64,000 bases of DNA from Symsagittifera roscoffensis (Eukaryota > Xenacoelomorpha > Acoela > Convolutidae): positions 53,764,635 through 53,828,634 of the forward strand of contig NC_087069.1 of NCBI RefSeq assembly GCF_963678635.1, written 5' to 3'. The notes below the pieces were generated by a model. The model worked only from the letters and a program-made list of their open reading frames with translations. It ran no database searches and was not told the origin of the DNA. Position 1 is the stretch's first letter. The number at the start of each line of letters is the position of its first letter. Below, one piece after another: positions 33,144 to 44,810 of this stretch. The position numbers and the translations under genes were made by a program.

Positions 33144-34275
33144 CAAAAAGCTATCAAAAATTGCTACCCAACAGTCACAAAGTCAGTCTTCACCAACATC
33201 ATCCCAAGATAACCCAACAACACCTTCAACTACCCAAAATCCTCAAACATCTACACGAATTTCCTTTCAAGATAACCCATACACTTTTGAAGAACGACAC
33301 GCTCGTTTATCTGAACCACTAGAACTAGTTCAACGACAAGCACCTTTGAGTGAACCAACATATAACTTATACCCAACACTACCACAAGAATTAAGTAGAA
33401 TAAGAAATCCTAGTCAAAACCAAAATACAGTCGAAATAAATAGACAAATTATACATCCTCGACGGAACAGAAATTTTCAAACACCCCGAGTTCATTTTGA
33501 TATACCTCAATCCCCATCACAAAACACTCCAGAAAACCCCATTGGTATATTACCAGAAACCCCTACGCTTCTTTCACAACGTAGCACCTCAAGCCTACCA
33601 TCAGATTACTTAGGTTCAACACCAACATCTGAACAAATACGTGAAAATCCCTTTAACCCCCCAAACCAGGCATCACGACTACCATATTGGACAACACATT
33701 CATTTACACAAGGTGAACTAAATTTAGTCAATGATCCAATAGATATTTCTACGGATACAACAACATCCTCATCACTACCAGAAACATTATCACTACCATC
33801 AACACCATCAATAAGCCAGATTTCACCACCACCTTTTAACTTAAATTTCCCAAATAACCTCGACGCTAGATATCGAGAACAATCATCAACAAATATCCCT
33901 TTAAGACTAGATTGGAATACATTTACAGCACCTCCACCATTATTTGGACAACATCTAGAAAGTAATCGCCTTCACAACTGGGCACTTAATAGATTACAAT
34001 ACCGACAAGACATTCACGACGATATCCGTGATCACAATATCCAAATACTCCAACAAAACAGTTTACAATTAAAGTTTGAAATCACAGTTAAAGTAAACAA
34101 CATTACTCAACATCCCTATCCATTAAATCCACCAAATATAACAGCTCAATCACTACCACCACCATTTATAACCACTGAAGTAATATATAAATACGACAGA
34201 TATACCAAAAAGACAATTGGTTACATCACATTTTATAACCCATACTCAGGATTATCATACACATGTATATTCTAA
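33144..34275 (+). CDS. Proline-rich frame without methionine, copy 1
   Basis: The frame is open from just after TAG near 33,141 to TAA at 34,275, about 376 codons, and contains no ATG at all; the first near-cognate start is TTG at 33,346. It is rich in Pro, Ser, Thr, Gln and Asn, with a more ordered C-terminal third (LHNWALNRLQYRQDIHDDIR and a hydrophobic end). It overlaps the Env-like start by 13 bp. An exon spliced to an upstream ATG, a frameshift from the preceding ORF, or non-AUG initiation would each explain it. No domain recognised. Confidence 0.55.
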
Positions 34276-34718
34276 AATTATTAATTTTTCTCCAACTCCT
34301 TTTTCTAGTAATCTCAAATCAAAACATAAACCCTTCTCCCCGCACAGGACCCCAAGATTTATTAGTCACACATTACGATTGTGAAGAAAATGAACAAAAA
34401 ACACTACACAAATATGCAATAAATCAAGTATCACAATGCGAAACAGAACCACAAGCTATAGAAACTACAAATGTAATAGCGACACTCTATTCAAAAGCCC
34501 GAGCAACAACAGTTACAGGATATAAATTCACAGCAACATTTTCTGAAAAGAAAGTACATTGTTCACAAGTCTCAAACGGAAATAAAAACCGACTTGACCA
34601 TGAATCATTCTACCAGAGTAATATAGAACGACTTTTACATCTCAATCCCGAAGATTGTAAAAACGAGTTACTCCGACTAAACATCACAAAAAATAAAAAA
34701 ACACAGATAGAAAGTTAG
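34263..34718 (+). CDS. Env-like glycoprotein N-terminal frame, copy 1 (151 aa)
   Basis: Starts with a hydrophobic signal peptide (YILKLLIFLQLLFLVIS), followed by a Cys-containing ectodomain start (HYDCEENEQK, then NQVSQCETEP). A YDC...V..C pattern after the signal resembles N-termini of glycoproteins carried by several invertebrate LTR elements; assignment is by eye. The frame stops just after an A7 run (34,694-34,700), and ectodomain coding continues in the -1 frame. In this copy the downstream part is cut short by the 6,120-bp duplication junction. Confidence 0.6.
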   Translation: MYILKLLIFLQLLFLVISNQNINPSPRTGPQDLLVTHYDCEENEQKTLHKYAINQVSQCETEPQAIETTNVIATLYSKARATTVTGYKFTATFSEKKVHCSQVSNGNKNRLDHESFYQSNIERLLHLNPEDCKNELLRLNITKNKKTQIES

Positions 34719-34837
34719 TATATTTCCAAGTTTTTTCAGATTCTGTACATCAAGCAGAACTTGAAAGATATCAAGGACATATAAAATTAGATGAAAAGTA
34801 CCCATATAACGGCGCACACGGACGATTAATCTATGAC

Positions 34838-37138
34838 ATGCACGATAAACACTGGATACCACACATTGGTATAAATAACCCATCAAACTGCAAAGCAGAC
34901 ACAAAAAACAAAGGATACCAAGAGATCATGTTTTTCGATTGGAAAATACAACTCGAAAAAATACAACTCACACGAGATTTATCAGACAACACAATGATCT
35001 ATCAAGGAATTAGGTTACCTTGTAAAAACGACCAAGGTTATTGCGACCCTACAACACGAACACAAGCAACAATTGTTTGGTTCCCCGAAGACACATGTAC
35101 AACATTTCAAGTAGCAAAAATACACGCTCGTATGATAAAATTTCACGAAAAATATTTTATACAATCAATACCATATGAACAAGTAAATCCATTACAAAAA
35201 ATAAGTTCTAATTTTAGAAACATTCATAATATGCAATCACAGACAAAAGAGGAAATGTTCAATGTTTTAGAACAATATCACAAAATACTTCAGAACGAAA
35301 ATCTGAAGGCCGCCCCCGATAAATCACACTTCTTTTTGACAAGAGTTAAATTCTTAGGACATAATATAGAAAGAAAAACAATCACTCCATTGAAATCACG
35401 TATAGACGCTATTCAAAAACTCCAACCATCAACAAATAAAAAGAAAATCCAAGAATTCCTTGGAATGTTAAACTTTTTAAGCAAATATGTTTATAAAATG
35501 CAATTATATCTACGACCATTCTATAATATACTTAGACAACAAAATAATTTTGAATGGAATACAGAACATCAAGCACGATTTGAAGAAATTAAAAAACTTC
35601 TAACTGAACAAATTTCAAACACAATTCCAGATTCAAATCAACCATTTTATGCAATGTGCGATGCTTCGAACTTTGGCATCGGCGCAGCATTATTACAATC
35701 ACATAATGGTACAAATAAAATGAACCTCATATCAGCAAATTCTCGATTATTCACTCAAGCAGAGCTACGACTCTCAACTCTAATGAGAGAATGTACAGCC
35801 ATAATATATACACTAACAGAATATGAATTTCTGATACTTGGATCAAAACATCCCACAGTTCTATTCACAGACCATAAACCAATCATCTTTCTTTTTACAC
35901 AAAAGTCTAATCCAAACCACCGAGTTTATAGATTTCAACTAACTTTAATGAAATTCCCAAACTTACATATAGTTTGGATCGCAGGAAAAAATCTTGCATT
36001 ACCAGACACCTTAAGTCGAAATACGCCACCTGAATTACTTACACGTAAAACCACAGTTGAAATACCCAAAAATATAAAATTCTACCTTGCAGAAAATGAA
36101 ACATCACCCCGACTAGAATGCAAATATGCAGTAAAAACTAACGTTGAACAATCACAGATAAACAATCTACAACACTTCCCACTTTATTTAGATTGTCAAA
36201 ATAATCACTATGAAGTTGACCTACTTGGAACATCAACTTTTAAACCAATCCCATATTCCCAATGGATAAAAAATAACACCCAACAAAAAAGAATAAAACA
36301 ACACCCGCCTAAAAAAGACCATTTTCCACTAATTGAAAAAGAAAATTTAACTGATAAAATAAACTTATCAGGACCACAAACAAACGATTCAAAATACACA
36401 ATAAATCAAGTTTTTGACCTCCATGACCCACTTGATACAATACCCTTATCTAAATTAGAAATTGAAAACATTTTTCTCCCCCCAACAGAAACAATTACAA
36501 TTTCAACACTGAAACAATATCAAAATCTTGACCCAGTAATTCGACAACTAAAATCATGGCACAAATATAAAACTAAACCCGTCAAGGCAGATACAACTAT
36601 TTTAGGAAATAAAACACTCCTCCGATATTTTCAAAAATTCAATAATACAACAATTAACGAAAACACAGACCTTCTAGAATACAAATTAAATGAATCTACA
36701 GTTCCCTGTCTCCCTTTAAGTATGATTCTCATAGCTTTTAACATTTCACATACACAAAACATTAAAGGACACTCTGGATCAGAGAAAACATATTCAAATT
36801 TTACACAAAATTTTTATTTCCCAAATGCACCAATTTGGATAAAAGTACTATGCAATGATTGTATAGTATGTCAGCCAAATAAACCTTATCCAAATCAAAA
36901 ACAAATAGCACAAAAACAAGATTTTAAAGGACAAAGTTTGTACTTTAACCATCGTATCTCATTTGATACTAAAGGACCAATTTCACCCTCATCAGAAGGA
37001 AACTCCTACATTATGGTAATTGTTGACGCATTTACACATTATGTAGCACTTAACCCAGTACCACATTGTAACGCTTATTATGCTTACACAACGCTTTATG
37101 AACACTGGATAGCAAAATTCGGACTACCAGAAATTTAG
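34838..37138 (+). CDS. In-frame fusion of Env-like fragment to RT-RNase H-integrase
   Basis: A 766-residue frame created at the duplication junction 35,230/35,231. Residues 1-131 are Env-like ectodomain (shared with 40,958-41,350). From residue 132 onward it is Pol starting at MQSQTKEEM, just past the RT YLDD motif, and running through RNase H to the integrase TAG at 37,136-37,138. It therefore lacks the RT active site but has full RNase H and the integrase zinc finger. The sequence is in frame by chance or selection; it is probably a by-product of the duplication. Confidence 0.8.
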   Translation: MHDKHWIPHIGINNPSNCKADTKNKGYQEIMFFDWKIQLEKIQLTRDLSDNTMIYQGIRLPCKNDQGYCDPTTRTQATIVWFPEDTCTTFQVAKIHARMIKFHEKYFIQSIPYEQVNPLQKISSNFRNIHNMQSQTKEEMFNVLEQYHKILQNENLKAAPDKSHFFLTRVKFLGHNIERKTITPLKSRIDAIQKLQPSTNKKKIQEFLGMLNFLSKYVYKMQLYLRPFYNILRQQNNFEWNTEHQARFEEIKKLLTEQISNTIPDSNQPFYAMCDASNFGIGAALLQSHNGTNKMNLISANSRLFTQAELRLSTLMRECTAIIYTLTEYEFLILGSKHPTVLFTDHKPIIFLFTQKSNPNHRVYRFQLTLMKFPNLHIVWIAGKNLALPDTLSRNTPPELLTRKTTVEIPKNIKFYLAENETSPRLECKYAVKTNVEQSQINNLQHFPLYLDCQNNHYEVDLLGTSTFKPIPYSQWIKNNTQQKRIKQHPPKKDHFPLIEKENLTDKINLSGPQTNDSKYTINQVFDLHDPLDTIPLSKLEIENIFLPPTETITISTLKQYQNLDPVIRQLKSWHKYKTKPVKADTTILGNKTLLRYFQKFNNTTINENTDLLEYKLNESTVPCLPLSMILIAFNISHTQNIKGHSGSEKTYSNFTQNFYFPNAPIWIKVLCNDCIVCQPNKPYPNQKQIAQKQDFKGQSLYFNHRISFDTKGPISPSSEGNSYIMVIVDAFTHYVALNPVPHCNAYYAYTTLYEHWIAKFGLPEI

Positions 37139-37899
37139 TTACAGACAACGGTACAGAATTCATAAATAATGAAATCATCACACTATGTCATCTATATAAC
37201 ATCAAACACAAACCACGTACAGCTCACGCACCTTGGACAAACGGCTTAGTCGAAGGTATGAACCGTTCATTACAAGAATATCTCAGATGTATCATCAATG
37301 GAAATGATACAAAATACACCGAATGGTCAGCAGATGTAAAATTATTTCCCTTAGCATATAATTCACAAATTACGACAACTCTAGGAATGTCACCATATGA
37401 AATGGTTTTTAACCAAAAGCCACGCAAACCAATAATGTTTACAGCAAACTCTCATAAAAACGCACAAGGTTATTGTCAACCAAATAAAGACTCAATTTGC
37501 TATAACCTACCATTACATACACACGATGAAGATCATTTTCATCACCCACAAATTCTTAAATTAGCCTCCGGTACACACACCGAATGGATTTTAAACAGAG
37601 ATAAAAAACACAATGAAATTTACCAAAAAGTAACAAAAAAGTTGTTACAAAGGCAAAATATTAATGAACAAATAAATTCACGCTTTACACCAGCCTCCGA
37701 TTTAAAAATTGGAACATTTGTTTTAATACCCAATTTTAATACTCAAAAAGGAATTTCAAAAAAATTACAACCCCTTCGTAAAGGACCATACCAAATAATT
37801 GCAAAACCCACTGATGTCACATATAAAATCACCGACTCAGACAAAAAAGAAATCATTCAACACCGAAATAACCTATTACCTTATTATCCAAAAGAATAA
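37139..37899 (+). pseudogene. Integrase C-terminal part, copy 2
   Basis: Same as 31,019-31,779: second Asp and Glu motifs and GPY module in the -1 frame after TAG 37,136-37,138, first ATG at 37,258, ending at TAA 37,897-37,899. The readthrough tail follows at 37,900-38,244. No difference from copy 1 was seen. Confidence 0.8.
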
Positions 37900-38244
37900 G
37901 CACTCCGCGAATTAACTCAATTATATTCTTTTACAGGTTTACAAGTTATTCAAAATGACCAACATACGGAAAATACAACAAAGGAACAAAAAGATGTTCA
38001 CCTCAAAAACCAAATAACAAAATCAACCACCACAAAAAATAACACAAAAAATCTAGATCAAAATACATCTCAAAAAGAAAGAAAAAATAGAAAAATGACA
38101 GAACAAATAATACCTCAAGAACAAATCGACAAATCAGAACATAGAGAGTCTACACGACTTAGAAATCAACCACGTAAAAATTATAAATTATTCATCCCAC
38201 AATCTAAAATATTAAAGAAAGTTGAATTTCAAAAACAACTTTAA

Positions 38245-39064
38245 TTCTACATTTAATAATCCTTGCACCTCTGAAACATTTTACACTTTCATTTTTCAAG
38301 ATAACATGCTGACAAACACGCAGCGATTCTAGTTCAAAATTAGCCAATAGGATTCATCCAATCCGTCACCTTCTATAACTTTAACACAAACCAACTAGAC
38401 GAAAGATATTAAACTCCAGGCATATCTATAACTATAACTCTACGACCTCCAGGTCAAAAATAAGCAAACCACTCCAACTTGACAACTAAAATAAATATCA
38501 CCATAATATCATAACCCTCCCTTATCTAATAAACCAAAGATCAACAATATTTCCCCAACTCAGACCTCAAATATCCCCCAAACAAATATGTTAAATTAGC
38601 CTAAAGTAAAAGAACGACCATTTTATTTAGCCTAAAGTATAAAAATCTCAAAAATACCCCAGATCATTTGACAAATGAAAATAAAGACAAAGAAGACCTC
38701 CCGATCACCATAAAAATTGCCCCCAACAATTTTTTACAAAACTCAACCCACTTGTCAAAAAACTAATAAATAATCCGACCACACTTGAAAATTGCCCCAA
38801 ACAACAAAAAATATTCGATCACTAGGTCATTTCTTAAATGCTCTTCTATCAAACAGTCACTAAAATTATCACAAACCTCAAACAATTTTTTACGATACTT
38901 GAAACTTTCATAATATTTCTTTTTGATATCCTTGAATCTTTTCTAATAATCTTAATCATTTTTTGTAATATTTTTTAAATTTTCTACACTATATTCGAAC
39001 TATTTCTCCAACTTTCAAAAACCCTTGATTATATCCACAGGTACGATTCATACAACTTGTCTAA
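38245..39064 (+). other. Non-coding spacer, copy 2
   Basis: Second copy of 32,125-32,944, with the same candidate splice acceptor, here near 39,041. In an element without the duplication this would be the single pol-env spacer. Confidence 0.5.
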
Positions 39065-39253
39065 ATGATACGAACTATTTTCAGTAGAACCGATATTTTT
39101 CTACTATTTGTAATTTTCATAACATTTCTATCATCCCTCATTTTGACCATATGCAAATGTATAAAGAAAGCAATCATCACATTCGCTCTAGCAACAATCC
39201 TCCTAATTCTTTTCTTAGAAGAATACTATAATAAACATAAACTTTTTCACTAA
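39065..39253 (+). CDS. Small two-helix membrane peptide, copy 2
   Basis: Identical to 32,945-33,133. This copy is followed by the complete downstream env region, so it is the one more likely to be used if the element is expressed. Confidence 0.5.
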   Translation: MIRTIFSRTDIFLLFVIFITFLSSLILTICKCIKKAIITFALATILLILFLEEYYNKHKLFH

Positions 39254-39263
39254 AAGAATAGAC

Positions 39264-40395
39264 CAAAAAGCTATCAAAAATTGCTACCCAACAGTCACAA
39301 AGTCAGTCTTCACCAACATCATCCCAAGATAACCCAACAACACCTTCAACTACCCAAAATCCTCAAACATCTACACGAATTTCCTTTCAAGATAACCCAT
39401 ACACTTTTGAAGAACGACACGCTCGTTTATCTGAACCACTAGAACTAGTTCAACGACAAGCACCTTTGAGTGAACCAACATATAACTTATACCCAACACT
39501 ACCACAAGAATTAAGTAGAATAAGAAATCCTAGTCAAAACCAAAATACAGTCGAAATAAATAGACAAATTATACATCCTCGACGGAACAGAAATTTTCAA
39601 ACACCCCGAGTTCATTTTGATATACCTCAATCCCCATCACAAAACACTCCAGAAAACCCCATTGGTATATTACCAGAAACCCCTACGCTTCTTTCACAAC
39701 GTAGCACCTCAAGCCTACCATCAGATTACTTAGGTTCAACACCAACATCTGAACAAATACGTGAAAATCCCTTTAACCCCCCAAACCAGGCATCACGACT
39801 ACCATATTGGACAACACATTCATTTACACAAGGTGAACTAAATTTAGTCAATGATCCAATAGATATTTCTACGGATACAACAACATCCTCATCACTACCA
39901 GAAACATTATCACTACCATCAACACCATCAATAAGCCAGATTTCACCACCACCTTTTAACTTAAATTTCCCAAATAACCTCGACGCTAGATATCGAGAAC
40001 AATCATCAACAAATATCCCTTTAAGACTAGATTGGAATACATTTACAGCACCTCCACCATTATTTGGACAACATCTAGAAAGTAATCGCCTTCACAACTG
40101 GGCACTTAATAGATTACAATACCGACAAGACATTCACGACGATATCCGTGATCACAATATCCAAATACTCCAACAAAACAGTTTACAATTAAAGTTTGAA
40201 ATCACAGTTAAAGTAAACAACATTACTCAACATCCCTATCCATTAAATCCACCAAATATAACAGCTCAATCACTACCACCACCATTTATAACCACTGAAG
40301 TAATATATAAATACGACAGATATACCAAAAAGACAATTGGTTACATCACATTTTATAACCCATACTCAGGATTATCATACACATGTATATTCTAA
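39264..40395 (+). CDS. Proline-rich frame without methionine, copy 2
   Basis: Identical to 33,144-34,275, again with no ATG (TTG at 39,466), overlapping the Env-like start by 13 bp. Confidence 0.55.
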
Positions 40396-40838
40396 AATTA
40401 TTAATTTTTCTCCAACTCCTTTTTCTAGTAATCTCAAATCAAAACATAAACCCTTCTCCCCGCACAGGACCCCAAGATTTATTAGTCACACATTACGATT
40501 GTGAAGAAAATGAACAAAAAACACTACACAAATATGCAATAAATCAAGTATCACAATGCGAAACAGAACCACAAGCTATAGAAACTACAAATGTAATAGC
40601 GACACTCTATTCAAAAGCCCGAGCAACAACAGTTACAGGATATAAATTCACAGCAACATTTTCTGAAAAGAAAGTACATTGTTCACAAGTCTCAAACGGA
40701 AATAAAAACCGACTTGACCATGAATCATTCTACCAGAGTAATATAGAACGACTTTTACATCTCAATCCCGAAGATTGTAAAAACGAGTTACTCCGACTAA
40801 ACATCACAAAAAATAAAAAAACACAGATAGAAAGTTAG
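40383..40838 (+). CDS. env: Env-like glycoprotein N-terminal frame, copy 2 (151 aa)
   Basis: Signal peptide and N-terminal ectodomain as in copy 1. It ends at TAG 40,836-40,838, 16 bases after an A7 run (40,814-40,820). The -1 frame is open from this run into the long ectodomain frame, so the two ORFs are two parts of one Env-like gene, split either by a one-base change or by -1 slippage on the A run. Confidence 0.65.
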   Translation: MYILKLLIFLQLLFLVISNQNINPSPRTGPQDLLVTHYDCEENEQKTLHKYAINQVSQCETEPQAIETTNVIATLYSKARATTVTGYKFTATFSEKKVHCSQVSNGNKNRLDHESFYQSNIERLLHLNPEDCKNELLRLNITKNKKTQIES

Positions 40839-43003
40839 TATATTTCCAAGTTTTTTCAGATTCTGTACATCAAGCAGAACTTGAAAGATATCAAGGACAT
40901 ATAAAATTAGATGAAAAGTACCCATATAACGGCGCACACGGACGATTAATCTATGACATGCACGATAAACACTGGATACCACACATTGGTATAAATAACC
41001 CATCAAACTGCAAAGCAGACACAAAAAACAAAGGATACCAAGAGATCATGTTTTTCGATTGGAAAATACAACTCGAAAAAATACAACTCACACGAGATTT
41101 ATCAGACAACACAATGATCTATCAAGGAATTAGGTTACCTTGTAAAAACGACCAAGGTTATTGCGACCCTACAACACGAACACAAGCAACAATTGTTTGG
41201 TTCCCCGAAGACACATGTACAACATTTCAAGTAGCAAAAATACACGCTCGTATGATAAAATTTCACGAAAAATATTTTATACAATCAATACCATATGAAC
41301 AAGTAAATCCATTACAAAAAATAAGTTCTAATTTTAGAAACATTCATAATATAGAAAACAAATTAACACAATTTCAAATATATCAAGAAACAGAACTTGC
41401 ATTTAAATACAGAAACCCACTTCACAAAACACAATACTCCGAAATATTAGTTGAATACGAAAATGGATTCGACATGACCACTGGAAAAATAAAAGTCGAC
41501 CCATACGCCACAAGTCATCCCCTAAATGAAGGAACATCATATATACCAGTTAATTTTCAAAAGAATACAGGTCAACCTGGTGGACATTTAAAGCCCCAAG
41601 ACGATCAAAGCACACGTTTACAAGAACTATCACTAATGAATAGTACATATTTTGGTAATATCCACTATGATATTCACTTAGATATGAAACTAGACTACAC
41701 GATTAGCCGAATTTTTCAAGAAATGTCACTCTCTGAATTAGAAACACTACACCAACTATGCGAATTGGAAAGAACACAAATATTACAATCACTTGCACTG
41801 GCAGTATTAAAAATACCCTACGCAGGATATTTACTATCAGAAAATAGATCAAATTTTTTAGACTATGAAGGAAACATCTTATGGTTTTATACTTGTACTA
41901 AAAAAGTATCACCACTATACGTTTTTGAAGATAAACGATGCTATAAAAGAATCCCTATCTTTTATAAGAATAAAGTACATTTCGTTGACACACTTTCACG
42001 AAGAACCTATTTCTGGGATACCGCAGTCCCATGTGGATCAGAAAATAGCCACAATGTAGTACAACTAAACCCTGATGAAGATAAATATTACCTTCTCACC
42101 CCATATCCCACATTAATGCAATCACTCAAAAAAATTTCACCAGAAAGCATTCGCGCTATCGCTCGAAACCCAAATATAGACTTACAATCAATAGGAATAT
42201 ACTCAAAATCAGATATTCAACATCACATTAGAACACAACAATTCCAAGAATTATTAACACAAATGGACACAATAAAAAGACAATCAATTGACCAAAACTT
42301 ACGCAAACTTGCCGAAACCGCAGGATTTTTAGACATCTATACGCAAGACTATAGCGGATATTTTAAAGACATTAAAGATTATATATATCTAAACGGTGAA
42401 AAATACCGTCCCCAAGATATATCACCTATCAATATTTTTAGCTTTGTTACACTCAAGAATGAGATTCTTGATTTTCTAGGATGGCCCTACTACATCTTAG
42501 AAAAACTGACTATTTTATACGCAATGTTTAACTTTATTGGATTTCTTTTTTCACTCTTAAAAGGAATCTATAACACATGTGCTATACACACACAAGTCAA
42601 TAGACAAGCAAGTGTAGCACGCATACTATTTGCAGGATTTTTTGGAATCTTTTCTACATCTATAAACAAAATTCTTTTAGACGCACAAATAAAAGAATAT
42701 AACACAAAAATAGCAACAAGACAGAACACATACGACGAAGAACATAACAATGTAGACACAACGCCAACAGCACCACAGTTACCACCCCTACCACATAACC
42801 ATCCATTATCCCTAGTCCCACGTAATTTTCGGAATTTAGCCATAACACATAATCAAAATTTTAGACCAACCATATCACAAAGTCCCATCCAACATATAAT
42901 GCCACACCACTCACAAGATGAAAATACTTATGAACAAATTATAGAACAACCCCATACCACCGCTTTTCAGTCTCAAAATAATAATTTTTTTAGCCCACGA
43001 TGA
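40839..43003 (+). CDS. env: Env-like glycoprotein ectodomain and membrane anchor
   Basis: Open in the -1 frame from the A7 run to TGA 43,001-43,003; the first ATG is 40,958, giving 681 residues. It has many Cys and several N-glycosylation sites, then two hydrophobic segments near residues 505-540 (with LYAMFNFIGFLFSLL) and 555-572, and a Pro/Gln-rich tail. Signal peptide plus C-terminal anchor fits a surface or fusion glycoprotein as in errantivirus-like Gypsy elements. No fusion peptide or protease site was assigned. Its stop overlaps the next ATG (ATGA at 43,000). Confidence 0.65.
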
Positions 43004-44810
43004 GCCGACAACTTGGATCCCTACACCGATCAAATTCCCACCCAACCAACCTCACCACTCCAATCCCAATAATACCACTTTTTGCTTTTCCACCACCCGA
43101 TTTCCCCACCAGTAATGTAACATCCGGCATGAATTCCGATACTAATTCACACATCTCAGTTTTATACTCCATCTCACAACTCAATAACCCGAATATTGAA
43201 ACCCCCGATGAATTTGCCGACTCTGAACCATCTCCATCAAATAATTTTCACACCAATTCCTCAAATTTTTCCCAACCCCCTTTTCAACCCATACTACCAA
43301 ATAACCCTGTCCCAACCAATTCTACACCCTCTTATGCTTCCCAAGTCACTCCAACCTACTCCTCACTTCACTCAGACCAATCATGACATTCTCCAGACAC
43401 CCCCCGAATCTCCCCAGAACTAGATAATTTCATTACCCTACAACAACAACCCTACCACCTTGACACCCCAACCATAAACCAAATCTCATCCACAATAGAT
43501 TCATCAAACCCTCCTACCCCTACACCCTCTTCAATTTATACTGAATCATTAGCACCATCATCCACATCTACAGAATCTTCACTCAGCACTAATAGAGCTT
43601 ACCGCACTTTTAAAAGAAAGTTTCCCAACCATCCTTTCCCAGCGAAACCAGGAACAGCCCGTGAATATATCAACCATCCAAAACACACTAACACAAAAGA
43701 ATTTTTAGCTATCACCTTACCCTCATTTCCACAATACACCTTAAACACCCCTCACGACACTAACGAGACACGTAACTTTGTAGACGAACACGTTTTAATG
43801 CCTACCCTTCCTTGGACCTCATATTATCATTTTACAAATCCCCTTTGCTTACCTTTATCTAACACTCACATCGATAAAGAACGAAATAAGGACATGCTAT
43901 ATCGACTCACTACACCACTAACACCTAGACAATTTACTTACATTGGATATAAAAAATCACTAAAAACACACACTGCACCCCGAGCTAATGAATATACACT
44001 AGAATATTACGATCATAACATCATCAGAACACTAACCAAGATCAATTCTTAGACGACGATCGCTTCGCTAACCCACAAATCACCGAGAAATTTTTCATTA
44101 AAACACCATATGTATTTACACTAAATATCTTCGATCGCAAGTTTGACCACATTATTTCAGAAGCACTAACAGACACACAAGCCTACGAAAGGTTTAAAGA
44201 ACGCTTCCAAATATTTTAACTAACCTTTCATTTCCTTGCACCACATGAAAGAGATTTGCACTGCTCACACGATATTATGTTGCGCACTAAACAAACACAC
44301 ACATATACTTATTATCGTTTCATCCAAAATCACTTTGACCTACACACTCCCTCCAGACAACCACACCATCGTTTTCAATTCATCAATTCCAAATACACCT
44401 CACCATTCTTTCTTAACTTCACATATTGCATTAAAGATACTAACCTTCATGGATTTCTTCGAAATTATGATCCCATAACCCAAATGTATATTTTTTGTCC
44501 CATCACCAAAACCTTCAACGCAGAAGAATCCCGACCCTTCCTTATCCCACACGAGTTTGTACAACCTATAGAAATCCCAATTTTAGAATTCATCCACAAC
44601 ACTAAATTCAATCACAAATTATATAATCTAATCCAAAACACACCTTATGAATTTGCAGTTGGCACTGAAGAACTAACCACCATTAAAGCACTTCAATTGC
44701 TTTGGCCACTACTTCAAACTAAAAATATCATCCGCATTTTAGCTAAATTACTAATAACTTCAGATCTCATCCACGACATCTTCCCCCACGGTTTCTTCCC
44801 CGACGACTAA
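43000..44810 (+). pseudogene. Broken accessory ORF after env, ~600 codons, unknown
   Basis: ATG 43,000 overlaps the env stop. The frame is open to TGA 43,384-43,386, continues open in the same frame to TAG near 44,050, then coding-like sequence moves to another frame (FLDDDRFANPQITEKFF), passes TAA 44,217-44,219 in that frame, and runs open to TAA 44,808-44,810. The N-terminal third is Pro/Ser/Asn-rich; the rest looks ordered, with aromatic residues and no known motif. Two stops and one shift in about 600 codons suggest recent decay of one real gene, or several small proteins. Gypsy elements do not normally carry a gene of this size after env. Confidence 0.55.

Larger units (their letters stand above)
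29111..41350 (+). repeat. 6,120-bp tandem duplication (RT to Env)
   Basis: 29,111-35,230 is repeated at 35,231-41,350 with constant offset 6,120; I saw no mismatch in line-by-line reading. The junction shares only AT between the two parent sites. The left breakpoint (29,111) lies within 60 bp of the breakpoint of the 2,537-bp duplication (29,169). It could be a real recent duplication, for example by template switching, or an assembly artefact, since the copies look identical. Confidence 0.85.

Noticed and set aside
43384-43386. Selenocysteine or UGA-recoded codon
   Set aside because: Another frame break and a TAA occur in the same gene, so decay is simpler; no SECIS-like element was recognised.
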